Shown: positions 54,296 to 63,155 of the stretch, piece by piece | Position numbering within the stretch: position 1 is the stretch's first letter | Layout: the number at the start of each line of letters is the position of its first letter | Assembly: GCF_003851545.1 (NCBI RefSeq) | Contig: NZ_BHVX01000001.1 | Span: 1-64,000 of the forward strand | Source of the DNA: Ralstonia sp. SET104 | GTDB taxonomy: Bacteria > Pseudomonadota > Gammaproteobacteria > Burkholderiales > Burkholderiaceae | Direction of reading: 5' to 3' | Length of the DNA: 64,000 nt | The notes under the pieces: generated by a model | Databases searched by the model: none | Told to the model about the DNA's origin: nothing | The model's input: the letters and a program-made list of their open reading frames with translations, nothing else | Position numbers and translations under genes: made by a program

Positions 54296-56202
54296 GCGCC
54301 ATAAGGGTCGAAGTACACGATATCTTCGACATGGACGCGGCCCTTGGCCAGGCCGAGACGTTCGGCGGGAGTCTTCCCATCTTCGCTGCCCTTGGGCACG
54401 AAGCAGTAATTCCAGTACACCCGAAGGATAAGAAGTAGCTTCTCGATGATTTGGGGGTTGTACGGTGCATAGCCGTACCAGACTCGGCCGGCAGCGCTGG
54501 ACGTCGAGACGGCTCGCTCAAGAATACTCAGGCGCCGGCGGATGAGCTCCATAAACCGGTCTGCACCGTACATGGAGCCATACAGGAACATCTCGGCCAA
54601 TCGGTCTGCGTCAAGCTCGGGTTCAGGACGGCCCGTCAGATGGCACAAGGCCTTCTCGGGCTCGTTCATGGTCGGCAGCGGGTGCATAAGCCACCGGTCG
54701 CCGTAGCCGCCAATCTGGCGCATTAGGGGAAACTGGTCTTTGATGAGCTGGAGTTTGACTTTGAGCTCCTTCCGCTTAGGCATCCCCAGCATCGCATCCG
54801 CAAAGCGCTTTTTAGCCTCGTTGAAGGCCTTTAACTTCTGCCCCTTCGTCATTGTCTTGTTGACCGAGACAAAGAAGGCGTGAACCCGCCCCTCCATCAC
54901 TTCGTCCTTGAACGCCGCCAAACAAGCGGCATGTATCCCCGCATCCTGGTCAAGATAGAAGGTGATGCTTTTGGCTCCCTTCAGAAGTCGCTTCAGGACC
55001 TGGAAGTGTGCGTAGAGGGTGTACTCCGCATGTATCTGCATGCCCGCTTCTGGGAGCCGAAGGGCTTCATTAAACTCACCGGAGATTTCAACGTCATCCC
55101 GTGTTTCGGCGGTCTTGTAGACTGCCTCCGCGTGGTCCAATGCCTTTTTGCCACGGAAGACGCGCCGGTTCGCGCTTGCTGTTACCGAGGTCTCATAGTC
55201 ACTCTTCAGCCAGAACCGCGCGTTCCGGCGATATTCCTGCTGCCGCAAATCGTCATCGTCTGTGTGAACATCAGCCTCGACTGCGGCGGGCGTGAAGCGA
55301 GGGTCGAAGTTCAGATGGGCGCCAAACACGTACCCTGAGCGATTGTCAGCGGCAATCACAGCATGGAGTGGGACGTTTCGCTTGTCCTCCCGTCGAACCC
55401 AGTTTGTGTAGTAGTCCTGCCGGTCCACCGATATCGAGAGATGCTCGAGTGGCAGGCCGGCGGCCAATCGTCGCTCTCGCCTCGCGAGGAATCGCTTGCA
55501 CTGTTGAAACAGAAAGTCGATTTTTCCGTACAGCGTCGGCGCCGCAATATCCCGCTTCTCCATGATTCGACGGAACGGGGCCTTGTTAACCAGCTCCATG
55601 AATATCTCTCGGTTCTCATATGGCTTCTTCTGGCCAGTCGTCGGCGTTGGCACGGCGAAAGTGCAACCGCAGGCCTTGCAGTGGTAGCGTGGAGAGCCAT
55701 GGACGGTCTTGCCGTATCGTTGATAGGATTTGCGGCAGGCATAAATGCCCTGGCCGTGGTTCGGGCACGCCTCATCCGGACACGACGGCTCTGGCTCGGG
55801 AGCCAAGTACTCCATGAGTCGCTGAACCTCCTCGGCAATAGCGAGGTTGGATTTGACAGGTGGTGTGTCGCCACAAAGCTTGCAGCGCAGTGCAACCCTC
55901 GGCGTGCCGCGTTTTAGCCTGCCGCCCGATAGGACATAGGTGTCGTGGTTTCCTGAACCACGTCCCCGTTTGCTCACTGCCTTTGGGGGTACGCCGTAGT
56001 TCCAACAGACAGGGTCCTTACAGAAGTTGACCTGGATGCCGTCGACTTCAGGAGGGATACGGGGAGTGCCTGACGCAGCAGACCCTGCGGCAGGTCGATT
56101 GACGCGAGTACGGCTTACCGCACCTTGTGGTGGGGCAACTGACTGTTCGTTGGTGGGAGGGAGACCAGAGGGGCCGTCCTCTCCCGAAAATATCTTCGGC
56201 AA
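54289..56202 (-). CDS. Zinc-ribbon DDE transposase
   Basis: Up to 637 aa. Two Cys4 zinc ribbons: Cys61/66 with Cys107/110, and Cys141/146 with Cys175/178 (YHCKACGCTFAV), the latter like InsA-type domains. Likely catalytic Asp in SISVDRQDYY (about 260) and in TFYLDQDAG (about 418). The end, IEKLLLILRVYWNYCFVPKG then TPAERLGLAKG, is typical of integrase-like transposases. The only start near the N-terminus is TTG 56202, inside the T run of a hairpin; a downstream non-ATG start may be used. The first Met codons come after the first zinc ribbon. Confidence 0.8.
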   Translation of the reverse strand: MPKIFSGEDGPSGLPPTNEQSVAPPQGAVSRTRVNRPAAGSAASGTPRIPPEVDGIQVNFCKDPVCWNYGVPPKAVSKRGRGSGNHDTYVLSGGRLKRGTPRVALRCKLCGDTPPVKSNLAIAEEVQRLMEYLAPEPEPSCPDEACPNHGQGIYACRKSYQRYGKTVHGSPRYHCKACGCTFAVPTPTTGQKKPYENREIFMELVNKAPFRRIMEKRDIAAPTLYGKIDFLFQQCKRFLARRERRLAAGLPLEHLSISVDRQDYYTNWVRREDKRNVPLHAVIAADNRSGYVFGAHLNFDPRFTPAAVEADVHTDDDDLRQQEYRRNARFWLKSDYETSVTASANRRVFRGKKALDHAEAVYKTAETRDDVEISGEFNEALRLPEAGMQIHAEYTLYAHFQVLKRLLKGAKSITFYLDQDAGIHAACLAAFKDEVMEGRVHAFFVSVNKTMTKGQKLKAFNEAKKRFADAMLGMPKRKELKVKLQLIKDQFPLMRQIGGYGDRWLMHPLPTMNEPEKALCHLTGRPEPELDADRLAEMFLYGSMYGADRFMELIRRRLSILERAVSTSSAAGRVWYGYAPYNPQIIEKLLLILRVYWNYCFVPKGSEDGKTPAERLGLAKGRVHVEDIVYFDPYGAH

Positions 56203-56242
56203 AAAGGAATCCCCAGCAAACCGTTGAGCTTGCTGGGGATTC
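56201..56242 (-). terminator. Inward-facing terminator near the right end of the insertion sequence
   Basis: GAATCCCCAGCAA and TTGCTGGGGATTC form a perfect 13-bp stem with a 10-nt loop. On the minus strand it is followed by CTTTTT and then the possible transposase TTG start. It would block host transcripts from reading into the transposase. Confidence 0.85.
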
Positions 56243-56257
56243 TAGTGAATCAGGCCC

Positions 56258-56288
56258 CGTTTACCAACACCTTTGTAGAACGGGTAGC
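56258..56288 (-). repeat. Right terminal inverted repeat of the insertion sequence
   Basis: 31 bp, exact reverse complement of 53701-53731. Confidence 0.95.
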
Positions 56289-56454
56289 TTTTGGCGAGGG
56301 GTTTCAAGTCCTGGCTTTTTTGCCAGCAATTCAAACAAATCCCAGACGGACGGGTTGTAGACGTTGCGCCGATGCCAATCGGAAAGCGCCACGGAAAAAG
56401 CCCGCCGCCTGCGCAGGCAGTGCACTGGTAGACCGGTCGATTGGTCCCGCTCGA

Positions 56455-57984
56455 TCAGTCCTCCAGCTTTGCGGCCATGGCTTGCACGCGGGCCGGGTCA
56501 GCCTTTACGGCCTTGGCCAGCGCACGGCCATAGTTGGCATCGGCCTTCTGAAAGTACGACAGCATGGTGTACTTCACGCCCTCGTCCTTCACCTGCCCAA
56601 GATCACCGGCCAGATTACTCACCAGATTGGCCTGCTCTTGTGCGGATAGCGACCGGTAAAAGTCCCCCGCCTGCTTGAAGTTCTGCGTGCGGGCGATGCG
56701 CTGCTGCTGCGTGGTGCCCGACAACGGCAGGCGGCTGTACATGACGTTTGTATCGGCAGCCACATCGGTGCGTTTGCTGGGTTCATAGTTCACGTTGCCC
56801 TGCTTCATGCCGGGGTTCAGCGTGCCGTCCTGGTTGTAGTTGACGGCGGCCGTGCTCGGGCGGTTGACCGGCAATTGCAGACCATTTGTGCCCACGCGGT
56901 GGAGCTGCGTGTCGGCATACGAGAAGATGCGGCCTTGCAGCAGGCGGTCTTCCGAGGGCTCGATGCCCGGCACCAGGTTGGACGGCGCCAGCGCGGCCTG
57001 TTCGGTCTCCAGAAAGACGTTGCCCGGGTTTTTGTTCAGCGTCATGGTGCCGATTTTTGTTTCCGGCACATCCGGCCAGATCTTGGTGGCATCCAGCGGA
57101 TCAAAGTCGAACCCGGCAAGCTGCTCGGGCTTGAGCACCTGCACGTACAGATCCCACTTCGGATAGTCGCCCTTGTTGATGGCGGCAATCAGGTCCTGCG
57201 TCATGTGGTTGAAGTTCTTGCCCTGCACGGCTTCGGCCTGTTTGGCGGTCAGCGTCTTCTGGCCTTGCAGGCTCTTCCAGTGAAACTTCACGTAGTGGAT
57301 TTCGCCCTTGGCGTTCACGAACTTGTAGGCGTGCACGCTGTTGCCATCCATCTCGCGGTAGCTGGTGGGCGTGCCGTAGTCGCTGTACACACGGGTGAGC
57401 GTGTGCGTGGCTTCGGGCTGGTGCGAGAAGAAATCGAAAACGCGGTTCGGGTCTTGCACATTGGTGTCGGGCGCCGGCTTGAACGCGTGCACCATGTCCG
57501 GAAACTTGATCGCATCACGGATGAAGAACACCGGCAGGTTGTTGCCGACCAAGTCCCAATTGCCTTCGCGCGTGTAGAACTTGGTCCCAAAACCGCGCGG
57601 GTCACGCAGCGTCTCGGGCGAGTGGTTGCCGTGCACGACGCTGGAGAAGCGCACGAACACCGGCGTCTCTTCACCCGGCATGAAGACCTTGGCGCGGGTC
57701 AGGTCCGAGATGTCTTTGCTGGCGACAAACACGCCGTAAGCGCCGGTGCCGCGTGCGTGCACCACACGCTCGGGAATGCGCTCGCGGTCAAAGCGCTGCA
57801 GCTTCTGGATGAGCTGTACGTCTTGCAGCAGCACGGGGCCGTTGGGGCCCGCGGTCTGGGAGTTCTGGTTGTCGCCCACGGGCGCGCCGTTGTCGCGCGT
57901 GAGCGTGGCGGCACCGGCGTGGAAGGCGGTGAGCGCAGCCAGTGCGGCTAGCGAACAGCGCAGAGGTCGGGAAAGGGATGCCAT
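56455..57984 (-). CDS. Exported clade 1/3-type monofunctional catalase
   Basis: 509 aa with a signal peptide (RCSLAALAALTAFHAGAA), so it works in the periplasm like KatB of Pseudomonas. Catalytic His76 in VVHARGTGAYG, Asn in GNWDLVGNNLPVFFIRD, and proximal haem Tyr in RIFSYADTQLHRVG. It decomposes hydrogen peroxide at the cell envelope. Its terminator appears to have been split by the insertion sequence; a GC-rich hairpin at about 56398-56425 may still end the transcript. Confidence 0.94.
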   Translation of the reverse strand: MASLSRPLRCSLAALAALTAFHAGAATLTRDNGAPVGDNQNSQTAGPNGPVLLQDVQLIQKLQRFDRERIPERVVHARGTGAYGVFVASKDISDLTRAKVFMPGEETPVFVRFSSVVHGNHSPETLRDPRGFGTKFYTREGNWDLVGNNLPVFFIRDAIKFPDMVHAFKPAPDTNVQDPNRVFDFFSHQPEATHTLTRVYSDYGTPTSYREMDGNSVHAYKFVNAKGEIHYVKFHWKSLQGQKTLTAKQAEAVQGKNFNHMTQDLIAAINKGDYPKWDLYVQVLKPEQLAGFDFDPLDATKIWPDVPETKIGTMTLNKNPGNVFLETEQAALAPSNLVPGIEPSEDRLLQGRIFSYADTQLHRVGTNGLQLPVNRPSTAAVNYNQDGTLNPGMKQGNVNYEPSKRTDVAADTNVMYSRLPLSGTTQQQRIARTQNFKQAGDFYRSLSAQEQANLVSNLAGDLGQVKDEGVKYTMLSYFQKADANYGRALAKAVKADPARVQAMAAKLED

Positions 57985-58109
57985 GTCGGTACTCCTAAGG
58001 TGAGACGACCCGCCACCTTAATGGCCCCGACATGGGCTGAGAATTTGATTGTTTAAATTCCCGTGATAGGCGCGCTAAATACGCGTCAATATTTGTGATT
58101 TAAATCACA

Positions 58110-59345
58110 TTAAGCCACGCTGATGGCGTCCAGCGCCTGCGTGAAATCGGCCACCAGATCGGCTTCGTCTTCAATGCCAACCGACACGCGCACCAGCGAA
58201 TCTGCAATGCCCATCGAGGCGCGGCGCTCGGCGCCCATTTCCCAGTAAATGGTGGGGGCCACCGGAATCACCAGCGTGCGCGTGTCGCCCAGGTGCGTGG
58301 CGCGCACGGCGTAGCGCAGGTGGTCGAGCATGTCGACGTAATCCGCGCCGTCCACCAGTTCGAAGCTCAGCAACCCGCCGTAATGGCGGAACAGCTCGGT
58401 TGCGCGGGCGTGCTCGGGGTGCTCGGGCAGCCCAGGGTAGTACACGCGTGCCACCTTCGGGTGCGCGGCCAGCGTGCGGGCCAGTGCCAGCGCGTTGCTG
58501 CAGGTGCGGTCAATGCGCAGGGCCATCGTTTCAGCGCCCACGGCAATGCGGTGTGCGGCGTCGGCAATGAGCGTCGCGCCCTGGTCGCGCAGGCCCTTCT
58601 TGCGGATCTGCTGAATGCCCTGCATTTCCGGCTTGGCCTTGCGATATGCGGGGTAGATGTTCGGATACGCGGTCCAGTCGAACAGGCCCGTATCCACCAC
58701 GGCGCCGCCCAGCGCGTTGCCGTGCCCGCCGATGTACTTGGACAGCGAGTGCACCACCAGGCTCGCCTGCGCGTCGCGCCCGCGGAACAACCACGGCGAG
58801 GTCATCGTGCCGTCGATCACGTAGATCAAGCCACGCGCCTTGCAGATATCGCCAATGCCCTTCAAGTCCGCCACCTGCGTGCGCGGGTTGGCAATGGTTT
58901 CCACAAAGACGAGGCGCGTGTTGGGCTGCACCGCATCGGCCACGGCCTGGGCGGATGTCGCATCAACGAAGGTCACTTCCACGCCCAGGTTGCGCAGCGT
59001 CTCAAACACGCTGTTGGTGTTGCCGAACAGGAAGCCGCTGGAGACCACGTGGTCCCCCGCGCGCAGCATGGTCGAGAACACCGCCATGATGGCCGCCATG
59101 CCGGTGGCGAAGCACGCGGTGGCCACGCCCGCTTCCATCATCGTGATCTTGGCTTCCAGCGCGGCCGTGGTCGGGTTGCCCTGGCGCGCATAGGTGTAGC
59201 CGGGCTTGCCCTGAAACACGTCGATCAGCTCACGCGTGCCGGCATAGCCGTACGTGGTGGACGTGTGCAGCGGCTTGTGGACGGCGTAGTGCTCGATGCC
59301 GGCTTCGCGGTCGGCGTGCAGGAGGGCGGTGGTGAGTCCAGTCAT
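58110..59345 (-). CDS. Cys/Met-metabolism PLP-dependent enzyme (cystathionine gamma-synthase-like)
   Basis: 411 aa. PLP Lys in VHSLSKYIGGHGNALGG, YARQGNPT for phosphate binding, FATGMAAIMAVFSTML and VDGTMTSPWLF (Asp for the pyridine N) identify the family. The enzyme could be cystathionine beta-lyase, O-succinyl/acetylhomoserine sulfhydrylase or methionine gamma-lyase; motifs do not decide. The chain begins TALLHADREAGIEHYAVHKP, unlike canonical MetB, and resembles the group annotated as cystathionine gamma-synthase family proteins in this order. Confidence 0.85.
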   Translation of the reverse strand: MTGLTTALLHADREAGIEHYAVHKPLHTSTTYGYAGTRELIDVFQGKPGYTYARQGNPTTAALEAKITMMEAGVATACFATGMAAIMAVFSTMLRAGDHVVSSGFLFGNTNSVFETLRNLGVEVTFVDATSAQAVADAVQPNTRLVFVETIANPRTQVADLKGIGDICKARGLIYVIDGTMTSPWLFRGRDAQASLVVHSLSKYIGGHGNALGGAVVDTGLFDWTAYPNIYPAYRKAKPEMQGIQQIRKKGLRDQGATLIADAAHRIAVGAETMALRIDRTCSNALALARTLAAHPKVARVYYPGLPEHPEHARATELFRHYGGLLSFELVDGADYVDMLDHLRYAVRATHLGDTRTLVIPVAPTIYWEMGAERRASMGIADSLVRVSVGIEDEADLVADFTQALDAISVA

Positions 59346-59426
59346 GGCGGGCAGGGCGAAGGAAAGACGGGAAAGTCGGACATTATCGCGCGAATCCGGG
59401 GGCCCCTGCAGCCCCGCGCCGCCCGA

Positions 59427-60698
59427 TCATGCGCCCGTTCCCACGAGCACCAGGAACGCCACGGTGCCAGCACCCATGCACGCGGTGGCCGCCCACGCGG
59501 CGGCGCTCAGCCAGCGCGGGCTGGCGAATGCCCCCATGACTGCGGCACGGCGCGAGAGCAGTTGCAGGATGACCATCACCGGCGTGGCGGCAATACCGTT
59601 GAGCACCGCGCTCCAGTACAGCAGCTTGAACGGCTCGACAGGCAGAAAGACCACAAGCGTGGACACCACCATCACGAGTGCCAGGAAACCGTAGAAGCGA
59701 GGCGCGCGCGCGGGCCGGTCTTCCAGGCTGCGGCGCCAGCCGAACGCCTCCGCCGCCGCATAGGCCGAGGAACCGGCCAGCACGGGCACCGCCAGCATGC
59801 CGGTACCGATCACCCCCCATGCAAACAGCGCCTCGGCAAAGCGCCCCGCCACGGGCGCCAGCGCCAGCGCCGCCTGCTTGCAGGTTTCGATGTGCGTAAT
59901 GCCATGCGTGTGCAGTGCGTATGCCGCGGTCAGCATGATGCAGAACGCGATAAACGCCGAGCCCGCCATGCCGACCACCGTATCGATGCGAATGCGCTTG
60001 AGCTGACGTTCGGCCTGCTCCGGCACGTGCGTCAATGGCGCGGCGCGCGGGTCCAGCCTCGTCTCTTCCACTTCGCCTGCCGCCTGCCAGATGAACAGGT
60101 ACGGACTGATGGTGGTGCCGAACACCGCGATCAGCGTCGTTGCATAGTCCTTCGTGGCTAGCGGATGGGGCAGCACCGTGTCGTGCAGCGCACGCAGCCA
60201 GTCGACCCGCACCACAAAGGCGGTCCCCACATAAGCCAAGAGCGAAATCGCCATCCATTTGAGATACCGCGCATAACGGCGATATGGCAGCCAGACCTGC
60301 AACGCGAGTGAGAGCAGCGCGAAGCCGCAGGCATACAAGGCCCTCGGCCCGCCCAGCATCAGGTGCAGGCTATCGCCCATGGCGGCAATATCCGCACCGA
60401 TGTTGATGACGTTGGCCATCGTGACCAGCAACACAAAACCGCCAGCCAGCCAGGGCGATTGGTGGCGCCGTATGTTGGCAAACACACCGCCGCCCGACAC
60501 GCGCCCCAGCCGCGCGCTGACGAGCTGGATAGCAATCATGAGCGGCAAGGTCAGCAGCAACGTCCACAGCATCCCCGTGCCGAACTGCGCCCCGGCCTGC
60601 GCGTAGGTGGCGATACCGCTTGGGTCGTCATCCGCCGCCCCGGTCGTCAGCCCCGGGCCCAGATGGCGATACCACGGAGCGGAGTCGCGGTCGGTCAC
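59427..60698 (-). CDS. NRAMP-related membrane transporter lacking the classical metal motif
   Basis: 423 aa, about 11 helices. The helix 1 motif reads GAADDDPSGIATYAQAG in place of DPGN, and helix 6 reads FGTTISPYLFIWQA in place of MPH(N/M)LF, so the metal-binding Met and Asn are absent. Such sequences are known among NRAMP-related Mg(2+)-type or uncharacterised transporters. It overlaps the upstream DUF421 gene by 4 bp (ATGA), so the two are co-expressed. Confidence 0.85.
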   Translation of the reverse strand: MTDRDSAPWYRHLGPGLTTGAADDDPSGIATYAQAGAQFGTGMLWTLLLTLPLMIAIQLVSARLGRVSGGGVFANIRRHQSPWLAGGFVLLVTMANVINIGADIAAMGDSLHLMLGGPRALYACGFALLSLALQVWLPYRRYARYLKWMAISLLAYVGTAFVVRVDWLRALHDTVLPHPLATKDYATTLIAVFGTTISPYLFIWQAAGEVEETRLDPRAAPLTHVPEQAERQLKRIRIDTVVGMAGSAFIAFCIMLTAAYALHTHGITHIETCKQAALALAPVAGRFAEALFAWGVIGTGMLAVPVLAGSSAYAAAEAFGWRRSLEDRPARAPRFYGFLALVMVVSTLVVFLPVEPFKLLYWSAVLNGIAATPVMVILQLLSRRAAVMGAFASPRWLSAAAWAATACMGAGTVAFLVLVGTGA

Positions 60699-61204
60699 AG
60701 CGGCCTCGGTGTTCGTTGGCGCTTGCGGATCAGGCTCACCTGCCCGTTGCGCTCCAGAATGGCGGCCTCAACATCGTCCAGCGTGCGCGTGCCAAGCGTC
60801 TGCCGCACGCTTTCTTCCAGGTCGCCCATGGTGATGAGCGCCGCATCCATCTGGCTTTGGTTGAAGCGGCCCTCGCGGTAGACCTCACGTTCGCGGCCGG
60901 CAATGAGCCGGTCGAGCTTGGGCAGCCGCACGCACGCCCACCCCAGCAGACGATGCACCGCCACCAGCGCAAACGATGCCGACACCGTCGCCACAAACGG
61001 CGACACGCCGACAATCGCGCGGCTCAACGTCGCCCCGAGCAACACGGCAACAACGAAATCGAAAGGCGCGCGCTGCCCAAAGGAGCGCCGGCCCGACAGG
61101 CGCACCAGCACCAGCCCGATGGCGAACACCACCACCGCGCGCAGTGCGGTCTGCAGCGGGTTGAGATCCTTGCCTTCGCCAAACAGGAACAGCAGCGTGT
61201 CCAT
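60695..61204 (-). CDS. DUF421 (YetF-like) membrane protein
   Basis: 169 aa from ATG 61204. Three membrane helices (ALRAVVVFAIGLVLVRLSGR, FDFVVAVLLGATLSRAIVG, and a third), then a cytosolic domain with GRFNQSQMDAALITMGDLEE and the ending KRQRTPRPL. YetF/YcaP proteins are of unknown function. The partner NRAMP-related gene begins in its stop codon. Confidence 0.85.
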   Translation of the reverse strand: MDTLLFLFGEGKDLNPLQTALRAVVVFAIGLVLVRLSGRRSFGQRAPFDFVVAVLLGATLSRAIVGVSPFVATVSASFALVAVHRLLGWACVRLPKLDRLIAGREREVYREGRFNQSQMDAALITMGDLEESVRQTLGTRTLDDVEAAILERNGQVSLIRKRQRTPRPL

Positions 61205-61358
61205 GGCGCCCCCCTGTCGTCGATGTGGAGCCTTTTCCAGCACCGCAGCAAGCTGCGTGCCGGGCGGCATGCATGCAACCGTACCCATGCCGACACCCGC
61301 CCGCGATGGCATGCCGCGTGCTGAATGCGGGTATCCACACTCTCACAGCGAGCCCGCC

Positions 61359-62219
61359 ATGCCTGAGCAGCCACAACAGCAACCGCCACAGCATCAGGAC
61401 CACCAGCCCGGCACCGAGAGCGACATGACGCCGCGCCCGCGCGCAGAGATGGACGACTACATCGGCAGCGGCAAGCTGGCAGACAAGGTGGCCATCATCA
61501 CCGGCGGCGACAGCGGCATCGGGCGCGCGGTGGCCATCGGCTTTGCCAAGGAAGGTGCCGACGTGCTCATCGCCTATCTGAACGAAGAAGCCGATGCCAA
61601 CCAGACCTGCCGGCTCGTGCGCGCCACCGGCCGCCGCTGCGAAGCCATTGCCGGCGACCTGGGCGACGAAGCACATGCGCGCGCCGTAGTCACGCAGGCG
61701 GTGGCCACCTTCGGCAAGATCGATATCGTGGTGAGCAACGCGGCAGAGCAGCACCCGCAGCAGAGCCTGGCCGACATTGACGCAGCCCAGCTTGAGCGCA
61801 CGTTCCGCACCAACGTCTTTGCGATGTTCTATCTGGTGCGCGCCGCGCTGCCACATCTGCACGAAGGCGCGCGCATCATCACGACCACATCGGTCACAGC
61901 GTTTCGCGGCAGCGGGCATCTGGTTGACTACGCGGCCACCAAGGGCGCAATCGTGGCGTTCACGCGCTCGCTTGCGCAGCAACTGGCGGACAAGGGCATC
62001 CTGGTGAACGCCGTGGCGCCGGGGCCGATCTGGACGCCGCTGATTCCGTCCACCTTCGATGCGCAAGCGGTGGCCAAGTTTGGCAGCAAAGAGCCCTTGG
62101 GCCGCGCCGGGCAGCCAGATGAGGTTGCACCGTGCTACATCTTTCTGGCGTCGGCCGATGCGCGCTATATGACGGGGCAGACGCTGCACCCGAATGGGGG
62201 GGAAATTGTCAACGGATAG
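61359..62219 (+). CDS. Short-chain dehydrogenase/reductase (YhdF/GsiB-like class)
   Basis: 286 aa. A Gln/Pro-rich, disordered N-terminus (MPEQPQQQPPQHQDHQPGTE) precedes the Rossmann fold: IITGGDSGIGRAVAIGFAKE for NAD(P), SNAAEQ, Ser in TTSVTAF and catalytic YAATK. NAVAPGPIWTPLIP and ADARYMTGQTLHPNGG complete the class seen in stress-induced SDR proteins. Substrate unknown. Divergent from the DUF421 gene. Confidence 0.88.
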   Translation: MPEQPQQQPPQHQDHQPGTESDMTPRPRAEMDDYIGSGKLADKVAIITGGDSGIGRAVAIGFAKEGADVLIAYLNEEADANQTCRLVRATGRRCEAIAGDLGDEAHARAVVTQAVATFGKIDIVVSNAAEQHPQQSLADIDAAQLERTFRTNVFAMFYLVRAALPHLHEGARIITTTSVTAFRGSGHLVDYAATKGAIVAFTRSLAQQLADKGILVNAVAPGPIWTPLIPSTFDAQAVAKFGSKEPLGRAGQPDEVAPCYIFLASADARYMTGQTLHPNGGEIVNG

Positions 62220-62280
62220 TGATCAAGCACACACGGGGCTTGCTCTTGCCAAAGAGTAGTTTTTAAACCACAATCAAGCC

Positions 62281-62577
62281 GTGACCGAACTCAAGCAGAC
62301 CGAAACGTTCCGCAAGTGGCGCGCGAAACTCAAAGACGAACGCGCCCGTGCCGCCATCGCCTTGCGCCTGGCCCGTTTGGGCTACGGCCATGTTGGTGAC
62401 GCGGAGCCAGTGGGACAAGGCATTAGTGAACTTCGTATCCACTATGGACCTGGGTACCGCGTGTATTTTCAGCAGCGAGGCAGCACGATCATCATCCTGC
62501 TCTGCGGCGGCGACAAGAGTACCCAGGCCAAGGACATCAAGACAGCAAAGCACCTCGCCGAGCAATGGAGCGAATGA
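62281..62577 (+). CDS. RelE/HigB-family toxin (addiction module killer)
   Basis: 98 aa from GTG 62281. FRKWRAKLKDERARAAIALR, ELRIHYGPGYRVYFQQRGST and LLCGGDKSTQAKDIKTAKHL are the motifs of the RelE-fold killer proteins found with helix-turn-helix antitoxins. It probably cleaves mRNA at the ribosome. The antitoxin gene starts 1 bp downstream, toxin-first order as in HigBA. Confidence 0.9.
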   Translation: MTELKQTETFRKWRAKLKDERARAAIALRLARLGYGHVGDAEPVGQGISELRIHYGPGYRVYFQQRGSTIIILLCGGDKSTQAKDIKTAKHLAEQWSE

Positions 62578-62578
62578 C

Positions 62579-62872
62579 ATGACTGAAAAATTGACGACCT
62601 ATGATCCGGCTGAAGATCTGACCTCCGATGAAGCCATTGCAGCTTTCATGGCCGGTGCATTCGAGACCAACGATGCAGGCTTTATTTCGCACGCGTTGGG
62701 CATCGTCGCCCGTGCCAAAGGTATGGCACAAATCGCCAGCGAAACCGGTCTTTCCCGGGAACAGCTCTATCGCTCGTTCAGCGAGCAAGGCAACCCCACC
62801 TTGAAAACGTTGCTCGCCGTCATGCGGGCACTTGGCGTTGAATTGACTGCCAAAGTCCACGCTGCGCATTGA
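62579..62872 (+). CDS. HigA-like antitoxin of addiction module
   Basis: 97 aa from ATG 62579. A short acidic N-terminus (TYDPAEDLTSDEAIAAFMAG) binds the toxin; a helix-turn-helix (GMAQIASETGLSREQLYRSF, then PTLKTLLAVMRALGVEL) represses the operon. Co-translated with the toxin. About 280 bp without a recognised gene follow. Confidence 0.9.
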   Translation: MTEKLTTYDPAEDLTSDEAIAAFMAGAFETNDAGFISHALGIVARAKGMAQIASETGLSREQLYRSFSEQGNPTLKTLLAVMRALGVELTAKVHAAH

Positions 62873-63155
62873 GTGACATGCAACTTGCGGGCGGGCGCTG
62901 CATGCGCGCCCGCCTGCGTGTACGGGAGAATGGATCGTCTAAACCGCCCAAGCCTCGGAAGAAAACGAACTATCTGCCGAGGCAATCCAAAAGGGATCGT
63001 TGACAGTTGAGACGCGAGTGGGGCGACCTTCCGGCCAAGCCACCACACGGCAAATTGCCTAGGTAGTTGTCCGAGAAATGCTTGGCAACTGCCGCATGAC
63101 ACAAGAGCGTCCCACTTGGAAAACGAAGCAAAATCAGCTACATTCGTAGCCAATT

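Larger units (their letters stand above)
53701..56288. mobile_element. Insertion sequence of 2.59 kb with passenger gene
   Basis: Perfect 31-bp terminal inverted repeats (53701-53731 and 56258-56288, outer ends GCTACCCGTTCTACAAAGG) bound the element. TTTTGGC(G) flanks both ends directly (53694-53701 and 56289-56296), a 7- or 8-bp target duplication depending on where the first G is assigned. Inside are a zinc-ribbon DDE transposase on minus and a 140-aa passenger gene on plus, convergent, with overlapping stops. Perfect ends and target duplication indicate a recent, probably active insertion. I cannot assign it firmly to a named family; IS1/IS1595-like is suggested by the zinc ribbons. Confidence 0.88.

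Noticed and set aside
58293-60161. 622-codon open frame on the plus strand
   Set aside because: It runs antisense to the PLP-enzyme and NRAMP-related genes, with composition typical of antisense frames in GC-rich DNA.
62767-63153. Minus-strand frame between the antitoxin and the wHTH gene
   Set aside because: It overlaps the antitoxin's coding sequence and resembles no protein. I see no gene in 62873-63155.
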